Under the pieces are notes generated by a model, which worked only from the letters and a program-made list of their open reading frames with translations, made no database searches and had not been told where the DNA came from. A stretch of 62,060 nt of DNA from Prochlorococcus sp. AG-355-P16 (lineage in GTDB: Bacteria > Cyanobacteriota > Cyanobacteriia > PCC-6307 > Cyanobiaceae). Below, one piece after another: positions 7,872 to 16,983 of the stretch (position 1 is its first letter; the number at the start of each line of letters is the position of its first letter). Both the position numbers and the translations under genes were made by a program. Where the stretch lies: assembly GCA_003278525.1 (NCBI GenBank), contig QCEQ01000007.1, forward strand, positions 1-62,060. The letters are read 5' to 3'.

Positions 7872-9047
7872 ATGAATACCTATAGTCGATTCGATATATC
7901 TTTTAAAAAAGGAAGAGGTTGTTGGCTTTGGGACAACACTGGTAAAAAGTATCTTGATGCAGTTGCTGGTATCGCAACTTGTAGTCTTGGGCATAGCGAT
8001 AGAGTTTTAAGAAGGAAGCTATCAAGTCAACTAAAAAAAATTCAGCACATTTCCAATCTTTACAACATTGAAGAACAAGAACAATTAAGCAAAACTTTAA
8101 CGAATATGAGTTGTGCCGAAAGCGTCTTCTTCTGCAACAGTGGTGCGGAAGCAAATGAATCAGCAATTAAATTAATTAAAAAATATGGTAATACAACAAA
8201 TAAAGGTAAAGAATCAATTATTCTCGCAGCAGAATCTAGTTTTCATGGAAGGACGCTGGCAGCCTTGAGTGCTACTGGACAGCCCAAATATCAAAAAGGT
8301 TTCGAACCAATGATTCAAGGGTTCAAATTTTTTAAATTTAACAATTTTGATTCGGTAAAAAAAATTTTTGAGGAGTGTGAAAATAATGATCAGAAAATTT
8401 CCGGCGTTTTAGTTGAACCAATACAAGGAGAAGGTGGTGTAATTCCTGGAAATAAAATATTTTTTAGAAGCCTGAGAGATATTTGTGATAAATATAATTC
8501 TCTTCTCATTCTTGATGAGGTCCAAAGTGGAGTAGGTCGAACGGGAAAAATGTGGGGTTATGAGAATTTAGGAATTGAACCTGATGGATTCACCCTTGCT
8601 AAAGGATTAGGTGGAGGTCATGCAATTGGAGCATTATTAGTAAAAGAAAAAGCCAACATTTTTTCTCCAGGTGATCATGCAAGCACTTTTGGGGGGAACC
8701 CTTTCGCCTGTAAAGCTGCCCTAACTGTATTAGAAGAAATCAATAGAAGAAATCTTGTCAATAATGTTTATCTAAGAGGAGAACAATTATGTGCTGGATT
8801 TGAAGAATTGTCAAAAAAATTTCCTAATATTATTACCGGGAAAAGAGGTTTAGGTTTAATACAAGGTCTTGTGATCAATGATGAATATGCTGATGCAAAA
8901 AAAATTACATTAAAAGCTTTTGATAAAGGATTACTGGTAGTTCCTGCAGGAGGAAACGTTGTAAGGATTGTCCCACCATTAGTTATATCGCGAAGAGAAA
9001 TAAATATTCTTTTGAATAAGCTAAATTCAATTTTTGAAGAGTTATAG
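7872..9047 (+). CDS. argD: Acetylornithine aminotransferase
   Basis: A 391-residue class III PLP aminotransferase of arginine synthesis that converts N-acetylglutamate semialdehyde to N-acetylornithine. Motifs are FFCNSGAEANESAIKL (PLP phosphate), SSFHGRTLAALSATG, LVEPIQGEGGV, LILDEVQSGVGRTG and the PLP lysine in TLAKGLGGGHAIG (Lys244). The start is ATG 7872, giving MNTYSRFDISF. The frame stays open further upstream, but that part is tRNA-Leu sequence and is excluded. The tRNA ends five bases before the start codon, so the tRNA and mRNA are probably cut from one transcript. folC follows by 11 bases. Confidence 0.95.
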   Translation: MNTYSRFDISFKKGRGCWLWDNTGKKYLDAVAGIATCSLGHSDRVLRRKLSSQLKKIQHISNLYNIEEQEQLSKTLTNMSCAESVFFCNSGAEANESAIKLIKKYGNTTNKGKESIILAAESSFHGRTLAALSATGQPKYQKGFEPMIQGFKFFKFNNFDSVKKIFEECENNDQKISGVLVEPIQGEGGVIPGNKIFFRSLRDICDKYNSLLILDEVQSGVGRTGKMWGYENLGIEPDGFTLAKGLGGGHAIGALLVKEKANIFSPGDHASTFGGNPFACKAALTVLEEINRRNLVNNVYLRGEQLCAGFEELSKKFPNIITGKRGLGLIQGLVINDEYADAKKITLKAFDKGLLVVPAGGNVVRIVPPLVISRREINILLNKLNSIFEEL

Positions 9048-9058
9048 AAATTTAAATT

Positions 9059-10288
9059 TTGAAAAATGCAAATTTAAATTTTTTTGAATTATCACCCAAA
9101 TATGAAAGGGATAATATCAAGTTAGGTTTATCAAGAATTAAAAAAGCACTTCAAGAACTTGGTAATCCTTGCGAGAATATCCCTGCGATACAAATTATTG
9201 GAACCAATGGGAAAGGATCAATCGCGGCATATTTAGAAAATATACTTTTTGAAGCTAAAAGGAATTTTGGCGTAACGACATCTCCCCACCTTTTGGACGT
9301 ATGCGAGAGGATTAGAGTTAATAAAAAAAATATTAACAAGACTGATTTTGAAAAAATCTATAGATTAATAGAAGAGAAATTTTCAACATTTGAATTAACT
9401 CCTTTTGAAAAAATCATTTGCTGCGCACTAAATTTCTTTGACCATAAAAAAGTTGAATTGCTGATTCTTGAAGCTGGCTTAGGGGGACGATTAGACGCAA
9501 CAACAGCCCATAAATCTAGACCAATAATTGCTATTGGGAATATTGGCTTAGACCATAAAGAATTTCTTGGAGATACTATTGAAAAAATTGCCGAAGAAAA
9601 ATTAGCAGTTATCGAAAAAGACTCAATTGTCATCTCATGCAAACAAAATAGTCAAGTTGAAAATTTAATAACCAAAAAAGTTAATGAGGTTGGAGCAGAA
9701 ATTATCTGGAAAGATTCAATTTCAAACAGCTATGAACTTGGATTAAAAGGAATTTTTCAAAAGCAAAATGCTTCAGTGGCTATTGGAGCAATTGAAGCGC
9801 TTAATAATTTAGGATTTAATATAAAAGCAACTCACATATCTGAAGGTCTTAAAAAGACATCTTGGCAAGGAAGGCTAGAAATTATAAATTTTTTGAACAA
9901 AGAAATTCTTGTAGATTGTGCGCATAATTATTCTGCTGCAAAAGCACTCTCTCATGAGCGAATCAATTGGGAGAATGAAGATAAAGGAATTTATTGGATT
10001 TTAGGTGTCCAAAGACAAAAAGATTTTTACGCAATATTAAAAACGCTTCTAAAGAAAAATGATCACTTATTAATTGTGCCAGTGCCAAACCAACCTAGTT
10101 GGCAATTAAAAGATCTTTCTCAGATTAAAGAAATTGACCTTCAAAAAACAATTGAATTTAAAACATTTGAACTTGCGATTGAATACTTATTTTCCCTAGA
10201 AAAATGGCCCCCTAATCATCCAGTCCTAACGGGTTCTATTTTTTTAGTAGCTGAATTTATTAAATTTGCAAATAAACAGAAATGTTAA
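9059..10288 (+). CDS. folC: Folylpolyglutamate/dihydrofolate synthase
   Basis: A 409-residue Mur-ligase-like ATP enzyme that adds glutamate to folates and, in bacteria, usually also makes dihydrofolate from dihydropteroate. The P-loop IIGTNGKGS is at residues 46-54, then TSPHLLDVCERIRVN (folate site) and LEAGLGGRLDATTA. The middle-domain segment GLDHKEFLGDTIEKIAEEK and the C-terminal ligase strand EILVDCAHNYSAAKAL are also present. The start is TTG at 9059; the nearest ATG leads to a stop within three codons. Its last four bases overlap the end of the convergent oxidase gene. Confidence 0.93.
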   Translation: MKNANLNFFELSPKYERDNIKLGLSRIKKALQELGNPCENIPAIQIIGTNGKGSIAAYLENILFEAKRNFGVTTSPHLLDVCERIRVNKKNINKTDFEKIYRLIEEKFSTFELTPFEKIICCALNFFDHKKVELLILEAGLGGRLDATTAHKSRPIIAIGNIGLDHKEFLGDTIEKIAEEKLAVIEKDSIVISCKQNSQVENLITKKVNEVGAEIIWKDSISNSYELGLKGIFQKQNASVAIGAIEALNNLGFNIKATHISEGLKKTSWQGRLEIINFLNKEILVDCAHNYSAAKALSHERINWENEDKGIYWILGVQRQKDFYAILKTLLKKNDHLLIVPVPNQPSWQLKDLSQIKEIDLQKTIEFKTFELAIEYLFSLEKWPPNHPVLTGSIFLVAEFIKFANKQKC

Positions 10289-11640
10289 ATATTAAATTGT
10301 TCCTTTACTTCCCAACCTTCCAATTTTCCAGGATTTAATAGCCCTTTAGGATCAAATTTTAATTTCGCTTTTACTTGATCTGCATCAACCACTCCTAGGC
10401 CTCCGCCTTCGACTGTTAAAACATGAGGATTAAAAATAAACGCCCCAAGTTTCTTACAATCTTCCATTATTTCATATAATTCATCTATCCCATTCCACCT
10501 TAATAAAGGTAAAGCGGCTAATCGCGGTGATCCTTGTTGAGAAACTGCCTCTAAATGCCAAAGAACTTTTCTATCCCATTTTTTTCTTAGAAAATTAATC
10601 AATTCTAGTTCATTATTAAGTGGCAAAAGCATCTGTAAATAAGTCCAATTTTTATCCTTAGACCTCATATGAAGAGTTGTATGATTCCATACGACTTCAG
10701 AAATTCCATTAACGAGTTTTTCTTCTTCCCCAAGGAAGGTAAATTCAACTTTGAATTTTTTACAGATCAACTCGATCGTTTTTGTTCCTCCAAAAGTAGA
10801 TTGAATTAATATCTTGTGACTTCTAGCATTACTTTTAAGCCATTTTGGCATTTGGTCTACAATTTCATCTTCAAGAATTGCTCCTAGCTTGAGATCAATT
10901 GCGGCGCTGGTCAGAGTTTTCAATATTTCTATTGTTTTTTCAAATTCAATACAGTCGATAACTATTGAATACCACTTACGTTTAATATCAGTAGCAAGTA
11001 TTAAAGAAGTAATTATTCCATTAGTCCCATAAGCATGATTTAGAGGTTCGGATTCTTCAGCATCAAATTTTAATAATTCAGGTTTTTCATTCATCGTTAC
11101 TGCCTCTAAACCAATAAGATTTCCTGGATCTCTTAAAAATCCCCACCTAATTGAACCAATACCTCCTGATCCACCTGCAATAAAACCTCCAATTGTTGCA
11201 GTTTTCCAAGTACTAGGAAGCAACCTCAATTCCCTCCCATATTTCTCTAATTGTTTATTCAAATCTCCCATCACACAGCCAGATTGTACTTTTACAAAAC
11301 CTGTATCTGGATCAAATTCTTCTAACTTATTAAAGTGACTCATCTGCATTACAACTCCTTTAAACAATGGGACAGCTTGTCCATAATTTCCTGTACCTGA
11401 ACCCCTTAAAGTAAGTGGGATAGAAAATTCCCAACAAATTTCGGCTACTTCCTTTACTGCTTTGTGATCAATAGGTCTTACCACCAAATCAGCATTACAT
11501 TCGTCTAATTTTTCGGTAAGGATTGGAGAGTAGTTATAAAAATCTTTTGATAGCCTTTTTATATCAGATTGGCTTTCAATTATCTCTAAGTTTTTAACTT
11601 CCCTAAATTTGTCTAAAAATTTAAGAGTATTTGATGTCAT
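10285..11640 (-). CDS. FAD-linked oxidase, GlcD-like (PCMH-type FAD domain)
   Basis: A 451-residue flavoprotein. The N-terminal half is a PCMH FAD-binding domain: PLTLRGSGTGNYGQAVPL, then VQSGCVMGDLNKQL and TATIGGFIAGGSGGIGSIRWG. The C-terminal half matches the substrate domain of the glycolate/lactate oxidase group, ending FDPKGLLNPGKLEGW as such enzymes do. It could oxidise a 2-hydroxy acid. No iron-sulfur or partner subunit (GlcE/GlcF type) is adjacent, so the substrate is unknown. It lies 38 bases downstream of a CodA-like amidohydrolase on the same strand, suggesting a shared transcript. Confidence 0.82.
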   Translation of the reverse strand: MTSNTLKFLDKFREVKNLEIIESQSDIKRLSKDFYNYSPILTEKLDECNADLVVRPIDHKAVKEVAEICWEFSIPLTLRGSGTGNYGQAVPLFKGVVMQMSHFNKLEEFDPDTGFVKVQSGCVMGDLNKQLEKYGRELRLLPSTWKTATIGGFIAGGSGGIGSIRWGFLRDPGNLIGLEAVTMNEKPELLKFDAEESEPLNHAYGTNGIITSLILATDIKRKWYSIVIDCIEFEKTIEILKTLTSAAIDLKLGAILEDEIVDQMPKWLKSNARSHKILIQSTFGGTKTIELICKKFKVEFTFLGEEEKLVNGISEVVWNHTTLHMRSKDKNWTYLQMLLPLNNELELINFLRKKWDRKVLWHLEAVSQQGSPRLAALPLLRWNGIDELYEIMEDCKKLGAFIFNPHVLTVEGGGLGVVDADQVKAKLKFDPKGLLNPGKLEGWEVKEQFNI

Positions 11641-11678
11641 TAATTGAATTCTTATTGTTTTGTATATAAATTAGCCGA

Positions 11679-12914
11679 TTAGCAATATAAATCGCCTTTT
11701 ATAAACACTTTTCTCTTTAATGAAATCGAAAAAACATCTGCCCATCTTTGTGCATCTAAAATCACAAAGTCAGCAGGGCAACCCTTTTTAATTAAACCAT
11801 CCCATTTTAACTTTAATAATCTGCTTGGAGCAAAAAAAATAGAAGATAGAGTCATTCTCTCCCAGGGATTTAGTTGAAGCATAGGCATAGAGCAAGACAA
11901 CATATAAAAAGGATCAAAATTACCAAATGGGTACCAGGGATCTTGAACGTTATCACTACCCAGCGATACATCCACGTGTGATTTTTGTAATTGCTTTATT
12001 GGAGCAACTGGTCTTTTTAAAGAAGTAGTTTTATTACTTCGATTAAGCAGCCAAAAATTTGTTAGAGGTAAAGCAATAACTTTAATATTTTTCTCAGCCA
12101 TTTTTTCTCCTAAATTTAAAATCTCTCTATGACTCAGAGAAATAAGACTACTCAAATGACTACATGTAATTGGAATACTTTTAATTTTTAAATTTTCGAT
12201 TGTCTCTAATAAAACTTTTATTCCCGCTCCAGGCTCAATGGTCGATTCGTCTATATGAAGATCAATTTCTAATTTATATTTACTAGCTAGAAGAAGCATC
12301 TTTGCGAGAAATTTGCTTGTATCTTTTTTATTGAAAGGAGGAACAATTACACCTCCTAAAATACCTCCATTAGAGGAAAATATTTTTGCCAAATCTTCTC
12401 CGTTAGTTGTATCCCAGAATTCCAATGGAGCTAGAGCAACGAATTGTAAAGTCAACTCAGATGAAAATTTTTTTTGTAACTTAAAAAGTTCAATCCACGT
12501 ATCAATAGATTGGCCTTTGTAAGTATCAATATGACTTCTAATAGCTCGGTATCCATTTTGTATGGCGAGTTTTAATGATTTCTCAACTCTTTCAAGAACC
12601 TTATCTGTAGTTCTAGTTTTATGTTCTTCAAGATTTACTGATAATGCTCCTCCATAGTTTGATTCCAGATTAGGAAAGTCTGCCCATGTAAAAGATTTAT
12701 CAAAATGCGAATGCGTTTCAACAAATCTTGGGAATAAAATATTTTTTGGTTTTGTAACTTTATTTTTTAAAGGCTTTAACTCAGAAACAAATCCATCCTC
12801 CCAACAAATGGAAACTGAACATAAATCCTCTACATCGATAATGAGGTCATCTATATCTTCTATTGAACAAAGGCTTCTGGGAATAAGAACCTCAGCTGTG
12901 CCGGAATTACTCAA
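11679..12914 (-). CDS. Amidohydrolase, cytosine deaminase (CodA)-like
   Basis: A 411-residue metal-dependent hydrolase. It shows the first metal motif ETHSHFDKS (His68 and His70), IRSHIDT, the later metal histidine in IDLHIDESTIEPG, the catalytic CSHLSSL and the aspartate in SLGSDNVQDPWYPFG. This set and spacing match the cytosine deaminase-like branch of the amidohydrolase superfamily rather than dihydroorotase or urease. Actual substrate is uncertain; related enzymes deaminate cytosine, isocytosine or pterins. The start is TTG at 12914, with no better start nearby. It precedes the GlcD-like oxidase. Confidence 0.8.
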   Translation of the reverse strand: MSNSGTAEVLIPRSLCSIEDIDDLIIDVEDLCSVSICWEDGFVSELKPLKNKVTKPKNILFPRFVETHSHFDKSFTWADFPNLESNYGGALSVNLEEHKTRTTDKVLERVEKSLKLAIQNGYRAIRSHIDTYKGQSIDTWIELFKLQKKFSSELTLQFVALAPLEFWDTTNGEDLAKIFSSNGGILGGVIVPPFNKKDTSKFLAKMLLLASKYKLEIDLHIDESTIEPGAGIKVLLETIENLKIKSIPITCSHLSSLISLSHREILNLGEKMAEKNIKVIALPLTNFWLLNRSNKTTSLKRPVAPIKQLQKSHVDVSLGSDNVQDPWYPFGNFDPFYMLSCSMPMLQLNPWERMTLSSIFFAPSRLLKLKWDGLIKKGCPADFVILDAQRWADVFSISLKRKVFIKGDLYC

Positions 12915-13042
12915 AATTTTAAATTTTCTTTTATTTTAAAGCATAAGAAAACTTTACTGAATTAGAAAATAATTCAAATTTCGCTAAAAGATAAAAATAA
13001 CTATGAAAAATTACCCTCAAGTTGTTAAATTTATAAATGTGA

Positions 13043-13116
13043 GGCGGGCGTCGCCAAGTGGTTAAGGCAGCGGCTTGTGGCGCCGCTATTCGGGGGTTCG
13101 AATCCCCTCGCTCGCC
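13043..13116 (+). tRNA. tRNA-His (anticodon GTG)
   Basis: The anticodon arm GCGGC-TTGTGGC-GCCGC gives GTG. The histidine identity pair is encoded: an extra G(-1) at 13043 sits opposite the C73 discriminator at 13116. The acceptor stem GCGGGCG pairs with CGCTCGC through one G-T wobble. The T arm GGGGG-TTCGAAT-CCCCT is normal. CCA is not encoded. Confidence 0.97.
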
Positions 13117-13188
13117 CTCAAAAATATTGCAGCAAAATTATTTAGCTTGTAATTTTGAATTAAAGAATCATAAAAAGTTCCTAGCAAA

Positions 13189-14583
13189 GTGCTAACAAAA
13201 ACAAAATCAGACGAAAAAAAATCTCAAAGGAATTCAACTATTGGCAGTTATTGGATAACAACATTTGGATGCCAAATGAACAAGGCTGATTCTGAGAGAA
13301 TGGCTGGGACATTAGAGAAAATGGGATATACCAGAGCAGATAATGAATTAAATGCCGATTTAGTCTTGTACAATACATGCACAATCAGAGATAATGCGGA
13401 GCAAAAAGTTTACAGCTTTCTAGGAAGACAAGCAAAAAGAAAGCACAAAATACCTAACTTAAAACTTGTTGTTGCAGGTTGCCTTGCACAGCAAGAGGGA
13501 GAGTCCTTATTAAGAAGAGTCCCAGAACTTGATCTAGTTATGGGACCCCAACAAGTAAATAATCTTGAGAATCTTCTTGGGAAAGTTGATTTAGGCAATC
13601 AAGTTGCTGCCACAGAAGAAACCTTCATTTCTGAAGACATAACAAGTGCCAGAAGAGAAAGCTCTATTTGTGGCTGGGTTAATATCATCTATGGATGTAA
13701 TGAAAGATGTTCATATTGTGTAGTCCCCTCTGTCAGAGGGAAAGAGCAATCAAGATATCCAAATGCGATAAAAAGTGAGATCCAAAAATTAGCTGATGAT
13801 AATTTTAAAGAAATTACTCTTTTGGGTCAGAACATTGATGCTTATGGTAGAGACCTTCCAGGAACTACAAAAGAGGGGAGAAAAGAGAATACCCTAACTG
13901 ATCTTTTGTATTATATTCATGATGTTAAAGGAATTCGCAGAATAAGATTTGCTACTAGTCATCCAAGATATTTTTCAAAAAGGTTGATTCAAGCTTGTTA
14001 TGAACTTGATAAAGTCTGTGAACATTTCCATATCCCCTTCCAAAGTGGAAATGATGAAATTTTAAAGCAAATGTCAAGAGGATATTCTATTAAAAAGTAT
14101 AAAAATATTATCGAGAACATAAGGTCATTAATGCCAGATGCATCAATTACAGCTGACGCGATAGTTGCTTTCCCAGGAGAAACAGAACAACAGTATCAAG
14201 ATACATTAAAGCTAATATCAGATATTGGCTTTGATCAGGTGAATACAGCAGCGTACTCTCCTAGACCAAATACGCCTGCAGCAGTTTGGACGAATCAACT
14301 TTCGGAAGAGGTAAAAAAAGCTAGATTACAGGAAATTAATGATTTGGTCGAGAAAACGGCTAGGAGTAGAAATCAAAGATATATCAATAATATCGAAAGC
14401 GTTTTAATTGAGGGTTTAAATCCAAAAAATTCCTCTCAAATTATGGGTAGAACTAGAACAAATAGATTAACTTTTGTAGAGATTCCCAAAAACATTAACT
14501 TTAATTTTTCGTTTGGAGATGAGATAAATGTCAGAATAAATGAAGCAAGACCCTTTTCTTTAACAGGCGAACTTTCTTTATAA
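13189..14583 (+). CDS. miaB: tRNA-2-methylthio-N6-dimethylallyladenosine synthase
   Basis: A 464-residue radical SAM methylthiotransferase acting on i6A37 of tRNAs. The N-terminal UPF0004 domain carries Cys28, Cys64 and Cys98 for the auxiliary 4Fe-4S cluster ([32 protein letters not shown]). The radical SAM triad GCNERCSYC is Cys170, Cys174 and Cys177. A TRAM domain closes the protein ([16 protein letters not shown] onward). Length fits MiaB better than MtaB or RimO. The start is GTG at 13189. ddl follows within 10 bases. Confidence 0.95.
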   Translation: MLTKTKSDEKKSQRNSTIGSYWITTFGCQMNKADSERMAGTLEKMGYTRADNELNADLVLYNTCTIRDNAEQKVYSFLGRQAKRKHKIPNLKLVVAGCLAQQEGESLLRRVPELDLVMGPQQVNNLENLLGKVDLGNQVAATEETFISEDITSARRESSICGWVNIIYGCNERCSYCVVPSVRGKEQSRYPNAIKSEIQKLADDNFKEITLLGQNIDAYGRDLPGTTKEGRKENTLTDLLYYIHDVKGIRRIRFATSHPRYFSKRLIQACYELDKVCEHFHIPFQSGNDEILKQMSRGYSIKKYKNIIENIRSLMPDASITADAIVAFPGETEQQYQDTLKLISDIGFDQVNTAAYSPRPNTPAAVWTNQLSEEVKKARLQEINDLVEKTARSRNQRYINNIESVLIEGLNPKNSSQIMGRTRTNRLTFVEIPKNINFNFSFGDEINVRINEARPFSLTGELSL

Positions 14584-14593
14584 ACTTTTTTAA

Positions 14594-15661
14594 ATGATCG
14601 GGGGAAAGAAAAAATGTATTGGATTAATATTTGGCGGGCATTCCAATGAACATGAAGTATCGATATCCTCTGCAAAAACAGTTTTTCAAGCATTTAATGC
14701 ACAAATAAACAAAGAACGCTTTACAGTTAAAGCCTTTTACATAAACAAATATGGATATTGGCTTGATAGTGATATTTCAGAAAAAATCCTAATTGGTGAA
14801 ATTGAAAACTATAAAACAAAAAAACAAGAAACTTTTAATCAAGAAAAAATTAATTTCCTTGACGGAATTGAATTTCAAAATGTTGATGTTTGGTTTCCTC
14901 TTTTACATGGATTTAATGGAGAAGACGGATCGATTCATGGATTACTGAAATTTACAAAGAAGCCTTTAGTCGGATGTGGAATTTTAGGCTCTGCACTTGG
15001 AATGGATAAAATATTAATGAAATCAATTTTCTCAAATCTTAAACTTCCACAAGTTAATTATCTAGTTTTTCAAAATGAAGATTTCAACAATGAGGAAATA
15101 AAAAATAAGTTAATAAATGAAATTTTAAACAAATTAAATTTTCCTGTTTTTGTTAAACCATCCAACTCTGGATCATCTCTTGGTATCTCCAAAGTTAAAA
15201 ATGAATCAGAAATATTGCAGGCATTAGAAAAGGCTCGGGGAATAGATCAAAGAATTCTAGTAGAGGAAGGTTTAGAGGTAAGGGAGATTGAATGCGGAAT
15301 AATTGGGAAGTCAAAACTCTCAACCTCTGAGATAGGCGAAGTAAAGTATGAAAGTGATTGGTATGATTACGATTCAAAATATTACTCAAATAATCAAATA
15401 ACTATCCCAGCTGAAATAGATTCTAAAATTACAAAAGAAATTAAAGAAATTGCTATTCAAAGTTGTAGAGCACTTAATATTTTCGGTTTTGCAAGAGTAG
15501 ATTTCTTTTTAGAAAAATCTTCAAATAAAATTTTTTTAAATGAAATAAATACAATCCCTGGTTTTACTAAAAACAGTATGTTTCCAATGCTTTGGAAAGC
15601 TTCAGGTTTAAAAATTGAACAACTTGTGGCTAAACTGGTAGATATATCCCTAGATTTATAA
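14594..15661 (+). CDS. ddl: D-alanine--D-alanine ligase
   Basis: A 355-residue ATP-grasp enzyme that joins two D-alanines for peptidoglycan. It shows LIFGGHSNEHEVSISSA at the N-terminus, FPLLHGFNGEDGSIHGLL, FVKPSNSGSSLGISKVKN (ATP lid) and FARVDFFLEKSSNKIFLNEINTIPGFT (metal-binding acidic residues). It is the second gene in a tight rightward series miaB-ddl-small membrane protein-ftsQ-ftsZ, echoing the wall and division clusters of other bacteria. Confidence 0.96.
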   Translation: MIGGKKKCIGLIFGGHSNEHEVSISSAKTVFQAFNAQINKERFTVKAFYINKYGYWLDSDISEKILIGEIENYKTKKQETFNQEKINFLDGIEFQNVDVWFPLLHGFNGEDGSIHGLLKFTKKPLVGCGILGSALGMDKILMKSIFSNLKLPQVNYLVFQNEDFNNEEIKNKLINEILNKLNFPVFVKPSNSGSSLGISKVKNESEILQALEKARGIDQRILVEEGLEVREIECGIIGKSKLSTSEIGEVKYESDWYDYDSKYYSNNQITIPAEIDSKITKEIKEIAIQSCRALNIFGFARVDFFLEKSSNKIFLNEINTIPGFTKNSMFPMLWKASGLKIEQLVAKLVDISLDL

Positions 15662-15671
15662 TTAAAATCAA

Positions 15672-16082
15672 ATGTTGCATGGACTTCTTTGGTTACCATT
15701 GCTTTTTATCTTTATATTATTAACTGCTCTAGGATGGTTAGAAAGAAGAAGGCAAAATCTTTTTAGGAACTGGGCCAGTGGTTCTGAACTTTGCAAGTTA
15801 GATAGTTCAGGTGCAGCATCATTAAAAGATGGGGAATTAAAGTGGAGTGCATTTGAAGCAGGTACATTTGAAGAAAAAGATAGTTTCACAATTAAGAAAT
15901 TAGAGTTAGTTGAATTAATGTCCCTAACTTCAGGAGAGGCTCCCCTTACAAATGAATCTCAAGGCAAATGCAGGTTGAGATTAGTAGGCGATGGGAAAGA
16001 GATGGATGTGCCATTTTCAGATGCAGACCAGGCCAGAGAATGGATGGAGCAATTGATGGAAAAAGCTAGATGTGATTTGTGA
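15672..16082 (+). CDS. Conserved membrane-anchored protein between ddl and ftsQ
   Basis: A 136-residue protein with one N-terminal membrane segment (LLWLPLLFIFILLTALGWLE) followed by a soluble domain of about 110 residues. It holds FRNWASGSELCKLD, DGELKWSAFEAGTF and a basic/acidic end REWMEQLMEKARCDL. I do not recognise a named family; the position between ddl and ftsQ suggests an envelope or division role. Its stop overlaps the ftsQ start, so the two are likely translated in a coupled way. Confidence 0.8.
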   Translation: MLHGLLWLPLLFIFILLTALGWLERRRQNLFRNWASGSELCKLDSSGAASLKDGELKWSAFEAGTFEEKDSFTIKKLELVELMSLTSGEAPLTNESQGKCRLRLVGDGKEMDVPFSDADQAREWMEQLMEKARCDL

Positions 16083-16804
16083 AAAACGAGAAAAAAATTA
16101 ACAATAGAAACTTTTTATTACTACTTTTATTTTTATTTTCAACAAGTTTAATAAGCCTAAAAACACTAAAAAAGGTAAATATCAAGGACATAAGAATTTC
16201 TGGAAGTGAATTATTCTCAAAGAATGATATTGTAAAAAATTCATCTTTAAAATTTCCAATCAGAATAATTTCAATTAATACGTATTTTTTAGAAAAAGAG
16301 TTAAAACAAAATTTGTCACTAAAGAATGTTTCTGTAAACAGAGAATTATTTCCTTTTGGATTGAAAGTCAAAGTTAATACAAGAACACCAATAGCTTACG
16401 GCGAAAGATTATTGAATAAAGAAAAAATATTTGGCTTTATTGATAAAGACGGGATTTTCATCGAAAAACAAAATGTTGAAGAAAAAAAATTTAAAGAATT
16501 AACGATAAAAGTTTTTGGATGGAAAGAAAAATTCAAAAAGGTATTATCTGAAATTTTTATAGCCCAAGAGAATTATGATTTCGATATAGTCAAAATCTCT
16601 TTTTCACCAAATGGTTTTTTAACTATTGAGGAAAAAGATTTACAAACTATATTACTAGGATTTAATCCAAATCTAATCAACTATCAATTACAAATAATCA
16701 ATAACTTAAAAAATGAATTTAAGAGAAATAACTTTTCTGAAAAAATAGATAATATTGATCTTACTGATCCAAATAAACCAAAAATAAAAGTGTTCAAACC
16801 CTAA
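16079..16804 (+). CDS. ftsQ: Cell division protein FtsQ-like (POTRA domain)
   Basis: A 241-residue protein: a short basic cytoplasmic start, one membrane segment at about residues 11-25 (FLLLLLFLFSTSLISL), then a POTRA-like domain. The pattern IKDIRISGSELFSKNDIVKNS followed by LKNVSVNRELFPFGLKVKVNTRTPIA is the FtsQ/DivIB signature. It links cytoplasmic and periplasmic divisome parts. The start is GTG at 16079, overlapping the preceding stop. Sequence is weakly conserved in this family, so the call rests on topology, motif and its place before ftsZ. Confidence 0.88.
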   Translation: MKNEKKINNRNFLLLLLFLFSTSLISLKTLKKVNIKDIRISGSELFSKNDIVKNSSLKFPIRIISINTYFLEKELKQNLSLKNVSVNRELFPFGLKVKVNTRTPIAYGERLLNKEKIFGFIDKDGIFIEKQNVEEKKFKELTIKVFGWKEKFKKVLSEIFIAQENYDFDIVKISFSPNGFLTIEEKDLQTILLGFNPNLINYQLQIINNLKNEFKRNNFSEKIDNIDLTDPNKPKIKVFKP

Positions 16805-16955
16805 TATTTGAAAAAGGTTTTTGAGTAATTTTTTTTAATTATTGTAGTGTTGATATGGGTTTTGCATTCAAAACAAAATATTTAATAAATAAATATTTTC
16901 AGGATTTTCCTCAACAAATTCCTACAGATGAGCTCAGTAAGTTCATAATGCACCC

Positions 16956-16967
16956 AATACTAGTATT
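16956..16967. promoter_or_regulatory. 12-bp perfect palindrome just upstream of ftsZ
   Basis: AATACTAGTATT is a perfect palindrome ending 16 bases before the ftsZ start codon, between likely promoter and ribosome-binding area. A longer AT-rich inverted repeat (AAATATTTA, five-base spacer, TAAATATTT) lies at 16876-16898. Either could be an operator, but no known factor is assigned. Confidence 0.3.
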
Positions 16968-16983
16968 AGATTCCTATTAAGAG

